Source of the DNA: Inquilinus sp. Marseille-Q2685
GTDB lineage: Bacteria; Pseudomonadota; Alphaproteobacteria; DSM-16000; Inquilinaceae
Direction: 5' to 3'
Assembly: GCF_916619195.1 (NCBI RefSeq)
Contig: NZ_CAKAKL010000002.1
Location: 870,001 to 934,000 of the forward strand
Length of the DNA stretch: 64,000 bases
The first letter of the stretch is position 1. Every line of letters begins with the position of its first letter. Below are positions 53,335 to 61,196 of the stretch, one piece after another. A model generated the notes under the pieces. That model worked only from the letters and a program-made list of their open reading frames with translations, was not told where the DNA came from and did not search any database. The position numbers were made by a program, and so were the translations under genes.

Positions 53335-53643
53335 TCAGCCTCCCTGCCCCAGCCGCCGGTCCAGTTCCGCCGCGGCCTGCTCCTTCCGCAGCGGGCCGGC
53401 CAGATCCTCGCCGCCGGGGCCGATGATGTAGTGCCGGCCGAAGCCCCGATGCACCACTTTCGGCCCGGCGCCCGCCGGCGGCTCGGCCCCCCAGGCCAGC
53501 TCCCCGGCCTCGACCTGCCGCCGAACATTGGCGGCCTCGGCCTCGGTCAGGTCGAGCTCGGCGGTCTCGCCCGGCTCGAGCAGTCGCGCTCGGCCCTGCG
53601 CACGGAGGAAGCGCGGCCCGGGCGCGATGTTGGTGACGCGCAT
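53335..53643 (-). CDS. Conserved-looking phage protein of unknown function
   Basis: A 102-residue protein: RVTNIAPGPRFLRAQG, then VLVEPGET-like LEPGETAELDLTEAEAANV. Proteins of this layout sit between capsid and connector genes in many alphaproteobacterial prophages, but no role is known. GGAGAA precedes ATG 53643. It lies 2 bp from the DUF4054 start. Confidence 0.65.
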   Translation of the reverse strand: MRVTNIAPGPRFLRAQGRARLLEPGETAELDLTEAEAANVRRQVEAGELAWGAEPPAGAGPKVVHRGFGRHYIIGPGGEDLAGPLRKEQAAAELDRRLGQGG

Positions 53644-53689
53644 CAACGGTTCTCCATTGCTGTCTGGTCCGAGTTCCCGGCACGTCTTC

Positions 53690-53779
53690 CGTCATCGCGA
53701 GGAACGACGCGACGCGGCGATCCAGCGGCACCGGCCCCTGGATCGCCACATCCCGGACAAGCCGGGCCGCATGATGACG
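53690..53779. repeat. REP-like palindromic element inside the capsid operon
   Basis: An imperfect palindrome with outer arms CGTCATC (53690-53696) and GATGACG (53773-53779) and inner perfect arms GGCGATCCAG (53716-53725) and CTGGATCGCC (53738-53747). It resembles the 18503-18586 element in layout but has CATCGCGAGG in place of CATTGCGAGG. It lies in the 164-bp gap between the capsid and its downstream gene. Host repeats are not usual within phage head operons. Confidence 0.72.
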
Positions 53780-53807
53780 CTGAGGCGATGGGCAACGACC
53801 GTGCGTA

Positions 53808-54761
53808 TCAGATGCCGTCGCCGTAGCGGAAAGCCTTCGGCCGCCGGATCTCGATCCCGCCGGTGCGGAAGATGCCCGGCACGTCGAAGGCCAGCGGCCC
53901 GGACTGCGACGGCGCCAGGAACTGGTGCGGCATCGGCAGATGCAGCTTCACCACCTGCGGATCGCGGCGATAGGCGGCCATGCGCGCGGTGCTGCCGGCG
54001 CCGGCAGTCTCCAGTCCGCGCACCGCGCGGATGGTCAGGGGCGAGCCGGTGATCGCGGTATAGGTGTTGCTGCGCCGCAGATATTCGAGGATGGTCAGAT
54101 CGCTCGAGCCGCTGCGCGGCGTGTCGGCCAGGTGGGTGAACCGGTCGATCGGCAGCAGCAGCGTGTCCGCCAGCTCCACCGTGAGCGACTCCTCGTAGAC
54201 GCCGGTCAGCAGCGCGTTGACGTCGCGCAGGATCTGCTCCGGGGTCTTGTCCGCCCAGCGGGTGGAGGCTCCGGCGCCGTCATTGTCGACCGGGCCGGCG
54301 CTGACGTTCGGGTCGTTGATCAGGCCGGTCCAGCCCTTGGCGACGCCGCTCGGCGGCACGCCGCGCAGGGCGAGGCCGTCCATGAACTCCTCATAGGCGC
54401 GGACGGCCGCCGCCGCCCGGTCCGCCGACAGGTTGGTGCCCGGCACCATCATCGCCTGGCCCAGCTCCTGCAGCGTATAGCGGTACCCGATCGCCGCCAT
54501 CTCGATCGGTCGGTCATGTTGCGCGCGCTCGACATCCGCCAGCGGGATGTCCTTGGCCAGGTGGCTGACCCACTCGGCCTGGCCGAACCGGTCGGTGGAG
54601 AAGAAGGTGACGCTGCTGGCCCAGGGATTGGCCGAGGTGTCGACCGGCACCAGGGCCGGATACTGGATGTCCGGATACTGGATCTCGTAGACCTGCGCCT
54701 CGATCTGGCTGGTCTGCGCGACGAGGAAGCCCAGCGCCTGCTGGGCGTCGAATGCGAACAT
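53808..54761 (-). CDS. Major capsid protein (DUF2184 family)
   Basis: A 317-residue protein with the family's N-terminus FAFDAQQALGFLVAQTSQIE, then YPALVPVDTSANPWA, DKTPEQILRDVNALLTGVYE and a late IFRTGGIEIRRPKAF. DUF2184 proteins form the capsids of several alphaproteobacterial and Bordetella-type siphoviruses. AAGGAGCTTTCC precedes ATG 54761. It stands between the cement protein and the connectors. Confidence 0.9.
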   Translation of the reverse strand: MFAFDAQQALGFLVAQTSQIEAQVYEIQYPDIQYPALVPVDTSANPWASSVTFFSTDRFGQAEWVSHLAKDIPLADVERAQHDRPIEMAAIGYRYTLQELGQAMMVPGTNLSADRAAAAVRAYEEFMDGLALRGVPPSGVAKGWTGLINDPNVSAGPVDNDGAGASTRWADKTPEQILRDVNALLTGVYEESLTVELADTLLLPIDRFTHLADTPRSGSSDLTILEYLRRSNTYTAITGSPLTIRAVRGLETAGAGSTARMAAYRRDPQVVKLHLPMPHQFLAPSQSGPLAFDVPGIFRTGGIEIRRPKAFRYGDGI

Positions 54762-54801
54762 GGAAAGCTCCTTGGAAAGGCTGGGCGATCGGATGGTCGT
54801 C

Positions 54802-55275
54802 TCAGGCGGACGGCAGCGCGCCGCCCAGCCGCAGGACGGCAAGGCCGCCGCCGGCGGCCGCGGTCATCCAGCGGGCGCCGGCGATGGCGAAATGGGTGGA
54901 GTCGGCCGGCAGGCTGGACAGGATGCCGGTCGCCGCCTCGAACACCACGGCGTCTCCCGCCGTGACGGCGCCGCCGGTCACGACCCAGATGTCGCCCTCG
55001 GTGAGCACCGCGATGCCGGCGCCCTGCCGGTAGGTGTCGTTGTCGGCCGGGTCGAGAACGACGTCGCGGATCGAGATGCCGACGAAGCCGGCCGCCGCGG
55101 CGGCGCCGAGCACGGCCCCCTTGGCGGCGGCGCCCTGGCCGACCGCGAGGCCGAAGCCGATGCCGGCGGCGGTCTCGACGATGCGGCTGTCCGCATCGGC
55201 ATTGGTCAGGTTGGCGATCATGCCGGCGGTCGCCGGGCGCATGGTCTCGCTGTAGCTGGTCTGAACGACGGCCAT
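54802..55275 (-). CDS. Structural cement protein (gp24-like)
   Basis: A 157-residue protein (AVVQTSYSETMRPATAGMIA, then DNDTYRQGAGIAVLTEGDIW). It resembles the head-decorating/cement proteins of DUF2184-type phages. It is encoded just upstream of the capsid, as expected. The start ATG 55275 has AAGGAGA upstream. Confidence 0.85.
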   Translation of the reverse strand: MAVVQTSYSETMRPATAGMIANLTNADADSRIVETAAGIGFGLAVGQGAAAKGAVLGAAAAAGFVGISIRDVVLDPADNDTYRQGAGIAVLTEGDIWVVTGGAVTAGDAVVFEAATGILSSLPADSTHFAIAGARWMTAAAGGGLAVLRLGGALPSA

Positions 55276-55307
55276 GTCCGTCTCTCCTTTCTGCGATGGG
55301 TGGGGGC

Positions 55308-56303
55308 TCAAGCCGCGGTGGGGGCTCTCCAGGCACCGGCCAGGCGGGCGTCACGCCGGCGCAGCGCCTCGGCCCGGGCGTCGCCGGTGGACGGCCGCCC
55401 GGCCAGGGCCTGCCGCAGCGGGTCGGGCCGGGCGGGGCCGGCCGGGGCGGCCAGCACCCGGAAGGCGCCTTCGATCGCGGCGTCGCTCATCTCCCGGGCG
55501 GCGGCGTCGCCGATCCGGGCGGCCACCGCGGCGCGGCGGATCCCGGCCTCGCCGAGGCCGTCGACCGCGAGATCCTGGCCGCCGATCCGCCGGGCCTCGG
55601 CCAGCAGCAGGGCGCGGGCCGCCACCGCCTCGTCCAGCCGCGCCGGGGTCAGCTCGGCGTCGTGCAGCCGGGCGGTCAGGGCGGCGATCTCGCCGTCCTT
55701 GGCCTCGAGCGCGGCCCGCAGCGCCGCGACCTCGTCCGCCGGCGCAGTGGGCGCGACCGGCGCGGCGGCGCTCCAGGCGTCGCCGATGCGGCAGGCCGGG
55801 CCGGCGCGGGCGGCGTCGACCACGGCCAGATGGTTGGCGCGGATCCGGCGCTGCACGGCGTCATAGGGCTCGCCCGCCGGCGTGGTGCCGGGCGTCCAGT
55901 CGATCTCGGCCGCGTAGCCGACGCTGAGCTGCCGCTTGCCGGCAGTGACGGCATCGATTGCGGCCCGGTCCATCAGCACCAGCGGCACGCGGACATAGTC
56001 GCCGTCGCGCGCCACCTCGCCGCCGACCTGGCCGACGCTGTGCACCTTCCAGTTCGCGGCCGTGACCGGCTCGGCCGGATGGTCGAGCGTGACCGGGCGA
56101 TGCGCCATCGACGCCAGGGCGTCGGCGGCGAACACCTCCTCCTCCGGCCGCCAGACCCGGACGGCGGCAAGGTCGGTGCGCCCCATCTCGGCGCCGCTGT
56201 AGGTCTGGACGCCGGTGCGGGCGATGCGGGCGGCCGCGACCAGATAGCCGTCCTGCGTGGTGCGCCGGTCGCCGACCAGCGTCACCGTGTCGGTGATGAG
56301 CAT
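55308..56303 (-). CDS. DUF2213 phage protein (probable head maturation/scaffold)
   Basis: A 331-residue protein. Residues 1-180 match DUF2213 (MLITDTVTLVGDRRTTQDGY, EVFAADALASMAHRPVTLDH, RQLSVGYAAEIDW). The C-terminal half is charged and helical (DEVAALRAALEAKDGEIAAL), like a scaffold. DUF2213 is often found in place of a capsid protease. GGAGAT precedes ATG 56303. Confidence 0.87.
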   Translation of the reverse strand: MLITDTVTLVGDRRTTQDGYLVAAARIARTGVQTYSGAEMGRTDLAAVRVWRPEEEVFAADALASMAHRPVTLDHPAEPVTAANWKVHSVGQVGGEVARDGDYVRVPLVLMDRAAIDAVTAGKRQLSVGYAAEIDWTPGTTPAGEPYDAVQRRIRANHLAVVDAARAGPACRIGDAWSAAAPVAPTAPADEVAALRAALEAKDGEIAALTARLHDAELTPARLDEAVAARALLLAEARRIGGQDLAVDGLGEAGIRRAAVAARIGDAAAREMSDAAIEGAFRVLAAPAGPARPDPLRQALAGRPSTGDARAEALRRRDARLAGAWRAPTAA

Positions 56304-56338
56304 GGGATCTCCATTGCGATGCGGTTGAAAACCCGCCG

Positions 56339-57616
56339 TCAGGCGGCCGTCTCCGCCCCCTCTCCTGCCCCGCCATAGGCCGCCTCGATGCCGGGATACG
56401 CGCCGTCCTCGACCACCTGGTTGCGCACGGCCCGGGCCAGCACCTCGGGCGGGATCAGCCCGGACGCGGCGTAGAGCGAGCTGGTCTCGGCCTTGGTCTT
56501 GCCGATCGCCGCCGCCTCCCCCGCCCCCAGCTGCCACAAGGGCGCCCATTCGTACCGGATCTCCGGCGGGCGGGTGCCGAGCGCGCTCAGGATCAGCGCC
56601 TCGTCCAGCCGGCGCAGCGCCGGGCCCAGCGTCACCCGCTGCTCCGCCGCGATCCGGTCGTAATAGTTGCGGATGTCGCTCTCGCCCGTGGCGTTCAGCC
56701 CGGCCGGTGCCTGGCCCAGCAGGCGGGTGGCCGGGATGTCGGCGGCGCCGGCGGCGATCTGCAGATACTGCTGCATGACCTCGGGCAGCTGGGCGAAGCT
56801 CAGCTGCTTGCGGTCCCATTCCTCCTCTTTGTCGATCACCAGGGCGTTCACCAGGCCCTTCATCGTGTTCGCCAGGGGGAAGCGCTCCAGCAGCGCCTTG
56901 GCATAGTCCGCCTGGGCCAGGCTCTGCGTCAGCTGCGGGATGCGGATGACGTCGAGCTTGGCCTCGTGGATCAGCGTGGCCACGCCCTGGGCAGCGAGGC
57001 CGGCCTGGCGGATCGCGTCCGCCACCGCCTGCAGCACGCTGTCGCCCCAGCCGTCGGCGCCGGCCCCGTCCGGCAGCTCGGCGCCGGACAGGCGCACCAC
57101 CCGGCTCGGATGCAGCCGCACGCCGCCCTGCCCGGTCCTGCCGGCCGAGGCGACCTGGTACCAGCCGGGCTCGCCGAAGCCGGGCGACAGCACGTCGCGG
57201 TCGATCTCGCCGGGCGCGATCTCCCAGCGGTGCATGACGTGCAGATAGCGCAGGGCCCCGCGGCCGAGCGGCGGCAGCGGCTGCGAAGGATCGCCGTCGC
57301 CGGCGCCTAGCACCAGGGCGGCGCCGCCATAGAGCCGGGCCAGGCGCAGCGCCCGCGCCACCTTGCGCTGGACGCCGAGCCGCGCCTCCTCCGCCTCGAT
57401 CGCCGCGATCTGGTCCGGCGCGGCGTGCCAGCGCCGCCATTCCCGGGTCATGTCGAAGGGCGGCACGTCGATCACCTTGCGGGCGATCCAGTCGCCGCGA
57501 TAGGCGGCGTCGAGCTGTCCGCGGTCCTGCAGCACCAGGCCGAAGCGGTCATGCGCCAGCTTGTCCTTGGCGGTGAACAGCCCGGCGACGAGGTTGGTCA
57601 GCGTATCCAGGAACAA
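56339..57616 (-). CDS. Phage portal protein (DUF1073 family)
   Basis: A 425-residue portal. The N-terminal DUF1073 hallmark reads RFGLVLQDRGQLDAAYRGDW then IARKVIDVPPFDMTREWRRW. Central features include LYGGAALVLG and QLAQADYAKALLERFPLANT. The start is TTG 57616, with GGAGG six bases before it. An upstream in-frame extension into the regulatory repeat is open but lies in the promoter. Some databases name this family after anti-CBASS Acb1, but portal function fits the context. Confidence 0.88.
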   Translation of the reverse strand: MFLDTLTNLVAGLFTAKDKLAHDRFGLVLQDRGQLDAAYRGDWIARKVIDVPPFDMTREWRRWHAAPDQIAAIEAEEARLGVQRKVARALRLARLYGGAALVLGAGDGDPSQPLPPLGRGALRYLHVMHRWEIAPGEIDRDVLSPGFGEPGWYQVASAGRTGQGGVRLHPSRVVRLSGAELPDGAGADGWGDSVLQAVADAIRQAGLAAQGVATLIHEAKLDVIRIPQLTQSLAQADYAKALLERFPLANTMKGLVNALVIDKEEEWDRKQLSFAQLPEVMQQYLQIAAGAADIPATRLLGQAPAGLNATGESDIRNYYDRIAAEQRVTLGPALRRLDEALILSALGTRPPEIRYEWAPLWQLGAGEAAAIGKTKAETSSLYAASGLIPPEVLARAVRNQVVEDGAYPGIEAAYGGAGEGAETAA

Positions 57617-57642
57617 GGCTGGCCTCCGAAATTCGCCTCCGA

Positions 57643-57744
57643 AACGACAGCGCCCACCGCGGCGGTGCCGGGCGGGCGCAACTCTCTGACTGTGCCTGAA
57701 TGATGCCACGCGATGCGGCATCGCGTCAAGAACAAAAAGAGAAC
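57643..57744. repeat. 102-bp direct repeat, copy 1 (before portal gene)
   Basis: Identical to 60894-60995 at 97 of 102 positions and without gaps. The differences are at 57648, 57656, 57701, 57702 and 57740. The copy lies between the portal start and the plus-strand TOPRIM gene. Confidence 0.95.
57650..57729 (-). promoter_or_regulatory. Promoter, palindrome and leader hairpin driving the portal/capsid genes
   Basis: On the minus strand a -35-like TTGACG (57729-57724) and a -10-like CATCAT (57705-57700) are separated by 18 bp. ACGCGATG-CGG-CATCGCGT (57708-57726), a perfect palindrome with eight-base arms, overlaps the -35 and the spacer and so is a good operator candidate. Downstream, 57650-57679 folds into a nine-base-pair, 12-nt-loop hairpin in the 5' leader. 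The promoter reading is by eye; the palindrome and hairpin are exact. Confidence 0.65.
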
Positions 57745-57829
57745 ATTTTGTGCGGGGCCGATCGCCGCCGCATCCGTGGCCGGGGCCCTCCGGGATGTGT
57801 ACGATCGCGGAGCCTGTGGGATTGCAGGG

Positions 57830-58540
57830 ATGACTGGGTTGGCCGATAGAGTTGCAGATGCGGCGCCGGCTCGGCCGGCAAGCCGCGGCGCGCGACGCCG
57901 CCGCCGGGAGCTGTCCGTTCCCGGATATGCGAGCGGGACCGATGCTCCGCTCCGGGCCACCGCGGATGCTCTGGAGCGCGCCCGGCATGCCCGGTCCGTC
58001 GTGCTGGTCGAGGGGATCAGCGATCAGATCGCGGTCGAGACCCTGGCGAGCCTCGAGGCCAGGGACCTGGCTGCGGAAGGCGTGGTCGTGGTGCCGGTCG
58101 GCGGCGTCCGGTCGGTGTCGGGGTTCCTGGCCCGTTTCGGCCCGGCCGGCGCCGGGCTGCGCGTCGGCGGCCTGTGCGATGCCGCCGAGGAGCGGCACGT
58201 CTGCCGCGCGCTGGCGCGGGCCGGCTTCGTGCCGCCCGAGTCGCGCAGCCAGCTCGAGGCCGAGGGCTTCTTCGTGTGCGACCGCGACCTGGAGGACGAG
58301 CTGATTCGCGCGGTCGGGCGCGACGCCATCGAAGCGATCCTGGCGGAAGAAGGCGACCTCGCTTCCTTCCGCACGCTCCAGCGGCAGGCGGCATGGCGGG
58401 ACGCTGGCTTCGACGATCAGGTCCGCCGCTTCCTCGGCGCGGGCGCGCGCCGGAAGCTGCGCTACGCTGGCCTCTTCGTCCTCGCGCTGCCCCCCGACCA
58501 CCAGCCCCGGCCGCTCCGGGGCGTCCTCAGCCGGGTTTAG
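57830..58540 (+). CDS. OLD-type TOPRIM domain protein
   Basis: A 236-residue protein. From residue 55 it has a TOPRIM fold of the OLD-nuclease type: VVLVEGISDQIAVETLA (the VEG Glu), VVVVPVGG, GLCDAAEE (the first Asp), then FFVCDRDLEDELIRAVG and a C-terminal RKLRYAG segment. The ATPase half of full OLD nucleases is missing. Stand-alone proteins of this type occur in many genomes and have no assigned activity; nuclease or defence functions are inferred. ATG 57830 is preferred because further upstream codons overlap the regulatory repeat. It is convergent with the GNAT gene. Confidence 0.82.
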   Translation: MTGLADRVADAAPARPASRGARRRRRELSVPGYASGTDAPLRATADALERARHARSVVLVEGISDQIAVETLASLEARDLAAEGVVVVPVGGVRSVSGFLARFGPAGAGLRVGGLCDAAEERHVCRALARAGFVPPESRSQLEAEGFFVCDRDLEDELIRAVGRDAIEAILAEEGDLASFRTLQRQAAWRDAGFDDQVRRFLGAGARRKLRYAGLFVLALPPDHQPRPLRGVLSRV

Positions 58541-58586
58541 GCGACGGGATCAGCGGTGCCGGCGGCGGCATGGCCCTGCGGCCCGA

Positions 58587-59147
58587 TCAGAGGGCCAGAG
58601 AAGCCATGTAGAAGCGATCAGACGGTCGGGTGATCGAGAATCCAGCCTTCCTGTAGAGGCCGAGAGGTCCATTCCAAAGCTCTCCGTCCCGGGGTACCTG
58701 CCCGGAGTGCTTCGGAAAGGCGACGACCCTGCGGATGCCGCGCGACCGCAAGCCGTCCAGGACCTGCTGCAGGAAGGCATGGGTGAGTCCCCTCTTCCTG
58801 AATTCCGGGCGCAGGCCGAAGCAGGTGAAGGCATAGACGTCATCGGCCGGCGGCACGCCCCGCTCGCGGCAGAGCTTCGGCCAGGCCGAGGTCGGACCGA
58901 CCCGACACCATCCCACCGGCTGCCGGCCGACATAGAACAGGAAGCCGTGGTACTGGCCCTCCGACCAGAGGCGCTCCCGCAGGGCGCGGTTCATGTCGGC
59001 CGTGCGGTCCGTCCAGCCGCTCCAGCTCGGAACCTCCCAGGCGACGCACCAGCACCAGCCCTCCGGCGGTGAGGACAGGAGGCCGCGCAGGTCGCCGAGA
59101 TTGGCGGCCGACATCGCCTCTGCATGCAGATCGTCCGTCTCTTCCAT
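58587..59147 (-). CDS. GNAT-family N-acetyltransferase (prophage cargo)
   Basis: A 186-residue acetyltransferase. The fold is visible as YHGFLFYVGRQPVGWCRVGP, AFTCFGLRPEFRKRGLTHAF (acetyl-CoA loop) and VVAFPKHSGQVPRDGELW. CGGAGC precedes ATG 59147. It sits between the terminase and portal genes, where these two are normally adjacent, and faces the TOPRIM gene. The 166 bp before the terminase stop hold no gene and probably its promoter. Confidence 0.85.
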   Translation of the reverse strand: MEETDDLHAEAMSAANLGDLRGLLSSPPEGWCWCVAWEVPSWSGWTDRTADMNRALRERLWSEGQYHGFLFYVGRQPVGWCRVGPTSAWPKLCRERGVPPADDVYAFTCFGLRPEFRKRGLTHAFLQQVLDGLRSRGIRRVVAFPKHSGQVPRDGELWNGPLGLYRKAGFSITRPSDRFYMASLAL

Positions 59148-59313
59148 ATCAGCTCCGGCCGGGCATCGGCATTGGGTCGGGCCCATGCCGTCCTGCGTGC
59201 GCGAGACGCCCCTCCGGCAGCCCGATCCGTGAAGGATCCTATCACCGGCGGGCCGGCCTCGTCCCGGTCCGGTCAGCGACCGGCCGCGGCCAGGTGCATT
59301 TCCGAACGGTCTC

Positions 59314-60864
59314 TCAGACCCACTTCATCGAGGTGTCGTAAGTGCTGCGCCTCTGCCCCTCGACGGCGTAGCGCAGGGCGTCGATGGCGTGGTTCCCTTG
59401 GTCCTCGAGCCGCCGCTGCAGCTCGCCGGTGTGCGGGTCGGTCCGGTAGCTGTAGAGCGCCAGCTCGTCGATCAGGTGCCGGCAGCGCGGATGCACCAGG
59501 ATGTCGTGGCTCTGCAGGAAGGCGACGCCCTCCTCCACCGACCCCGCCCCCTTCACCGCGGCCTTGAGGTTGCCGAAGCCGTGGCGCTGCATGTAGCTGA
59601 TCGTCTCCGGCCGGGCGCCGTCGGCGATGATCGGCCATCTCCGCGCCCCCGGGATGGTGTCGAACAGGGCGGGCGTGCGGTCGATCTCGCAGCCGGCCTG
59701 ATAGGCCTCGTGGTCGACGAACAGCGTCCGCCCCTGCACGAAGCAGCGCACCAGCACCGTCGGGTCGACGCTGAACCCCCAGTCGGCGCCGAACAGGAAG
59801 CGGGCGCCGGCCGGCGCCTCGAACGCCTCCACCTTCCAGTTGGTGAACACCCGCGCCTCGCTGACCCGGCGATAGCCGCCGAGCCAGACATGCTGGTGCT
59901 TGTCCGGGTCGCGCGCCCGGTCCCATTCCATCTCGGCCTTCAGCACCTCCGGGAAATGCGGGTTGTCCGAATGGTTGGCCTGCACCAGCTCGCAATCGGG
60001 CGGCGGCGGGCCGCCGCGGAACAGCACGTCCACCGGGTCGTTCGGCCGGGTCGGGTTCCAGGAGAACCACAGCTCCGATCCGGGCTTGCGGAGGGTCGGG
60101 CGCAGCAGTTCCAGGCTGCGGGCCGACAGCGACTGCGCCTCCTCCACCCAGGCGATGTCGTAGCCTTCCAGCGACTTGATCGACTCCGCCGTGTGGTTCT
60201 GCATGCCCTGGAAGATGATCCGGCCGCCCGGCGTCAGGATCTGCGCCTGCTGCACCTTGAAATGGCCGCCGACGCCGAGGTCCCGGATCTTGTCCTCGAT
60301 CAGCCGCTTGACCGACTGGTCCAGCGACCGCTGCACCTCGCGGATGCACACCGCCCGCACCGGCGCTGCCTCGACGCAGCGCCGCACCAGCAGCTCGGCG
60401 AAGGCGTGCGACTTGCCGGAGCCGCGGCCGCCATACGCCCCCTTGTAGCGGGACGGCCGCTGCAGCCTTTCGAACACCGGCGCCAGCTCCAGCGGCGGCA
60501 GGGCCGGCGCGTACAGCATGGGCGCGGCCTCGGCTGCGGGCGGCAGGCGCTGCAGCCGCTCGTGATGCCGCGCCAGCTCCTTCTGCTGCTCGGGCAGGCA
60601 CGTCCTGCAGGCTCTCCTGATCTTCCCGAGCAGAAGCGGCACCCCGCCCGCCGCCACCGGCAGCCGCCGCAGCCGCCGCCGCTCGTCCAGCTGCAGGGCG
60701 AGGATCAGGACATGGGGCTTCAGCAGCAGCTTCGCCGCATAGTCCTTGGGGTCGGATCGCGTGTATCCCGCCCGCCGCACCGCCTCGGCGCCGTTGCCGA
60801 GGCGGACATGGAACCAGGCGAAGCGGCGCTGCCTTCGGTTCGGTCTGATCGGAGTCTTCGCCAT
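59314..60864 (-). CDS. Phage terminase large subunit with TerS-like N-terminal domain
   Basis: A 516-residue DNA-packaging ATPase/nuclease. Residues 10-55 (RRQRRFAWFHVRLGNGAEAV, RRAGYTRSDPKDYAAKLLLK) resemble the helix-turn-helix of terminase small subunits. From about 135, the PBSX-type large subunit follows: Walker A YGGRGSGKSH (about 144-153), Walker B YDIAWVEEAQ, nuclease residues in FGADWGFSVDPTVL and IIADGARPETI, and a late NHAIDALRYA. Large subunits of this type are usually about 430 residues, so the N-terminal extra 100 is significant. ATG 60864 is preceded by GGAGG at long spacing. No separate small-subunit gene is present. Confidence 0.88.
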   Translation of the reverse strand: MAKTPIRPNRRQRRFAWFHVRLGNGAEAVRRAGYTRSDPKDYAAKLLLKPHVLILALQLDERRRLRRLPVAAGGVPLLLGKIRRACRTCLPEQQKELARHHERLQRLPPAAEAAPMLYAPALPPLELAPVFERLQRPSRYKGAYGGRGSGKSHAFAELLVRRCVEAAPVRAVCIREVQRSLDQSVKRLIEDKIRDLGVGGHFKVQQAQILTPGGRIIFQGMQNHTAESIKSLEGYDIAWVEEAQSLSARSLELLRPTLRKPGSELWFSWNPTRPNDPVDVLFRGGPPPPDCELVQANHSDNPHFPEVLKAEMEWDRARDPDKHQHVWLGGYRRVSEARVFTNWKVEAFEAPAGARFLFGADWGFSVDPTVLVRCFVQGRTLFVDHEAYQAGCEIDRTPALFDTIPGARRWPIIADGARPETISYMQRHGFGNLKAAVKGAGSVEEGVAFLQSHDILVHPRCRHLIDELALYSYRTDPHTGELQRRLEDQGNHAIDALRYAVEGQRRSTYDTSMKWV

Positions 60865-60893
60865 GCCGCCCCCCGCCTCCATCCGGTTGCCGG

Positions 60894-60995
60894 AACGAAA
60901 GCGCCCGCCGCGGCGGTGCCGGGCGGGCGCAACTCTCTGACTGTGCCTGAACAATGCCACGCGATGCGGCATCGCGTCAAGAACAAAAAGCGAAC
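60894..60995. repeat. 102-bp direct repeat, copy 2 (before terminase gene)
   Basis: Matches 57643-57744 at 97 of 102 positions and without gaps, exactly 3,251 bp apart. It lies between the terminase start and the divergent Tim44-like gene. Confidence 0.95.
60901..60980 (-). promoter_or_regulatory. Promoter, palindrome and leader hairpin driving the terminase gene
   Basis: The same module as before the portal. It has TTGACG (60980-60975), a CATTGT -10-like box (60956-60951) at the same 18-bp spacing, the perfect palindrome at 60959-60977 and the 30-nt hairpin at 60901-60930. The hairpin here has fully paired arms and is followed by TTTC on the minus strand, so it could act as an attenuator. 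About 200 bp further right, to 61196, hold no gene; this is the likely right end of the prophage. Confidence 0.65.
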
Positions 60996-61196
60996 GAACG
61001 AAACGGAGGCCGATGCCCAGCCGGGAGCGGCCCGCGACCTCGGGCGTCGGCCGGCCGCCGCAAGGGCAGCGCCGACGCTGACGAAGGCTGCGGCGCCGCG
61101 CCCGGGCCGGGGTTCCCCCGCGGGCGCCCCTCGAATCGGAAGCGCGGATCCCCATATGGGACGGGCACTGGCAACAGCATGGGTCCCGGACCGCAG

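Larger units (their letters stand above)
34209..60995. mobile_element. Siphovirus-type prophage (structural and lysis modules only) with cargo genes
   Basis: The block from the spanins to the upstream leader of the terminase gene carries, on the minus strand, the standard order of a long-tailed phage: terminase, portal, capsid, connectors, tail tube, tail chaperone, tape measure, tip, tailspike and lysis. At least four cargo units sit inside it. No integrase, excisionase, repressor, replication gene, tRNA target or flanking att repeat was found by eye, and the genes on both sides look like host genes. The exact ends are therefore uncertain by a few hundred bases. The order differs from Rhodobacter GTA, and the portal and capsid families (DUF1073, DUF2184) differ too. 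Confidence 0.85.

Noticed and set aside
57617-57740. In-frame N-terminal extension of the portal (and likewise the terminase) through the 102-bp repeat, with an ATG in the palindrome
   Set aside because: Both extensions are open, but the ATG lies between the -35 and -10 boxes and would not be transcribed from that promoter. The SD-linked TTG and ATG starts fit better.
34209-60995. Identity with Rhodobacter-type GTA
   Set aside because: Tail gene order is similar, but capsid and portal families differ (DUF2184 and DUF1073). Lysis and tailspike genes are present and the terminase differs.
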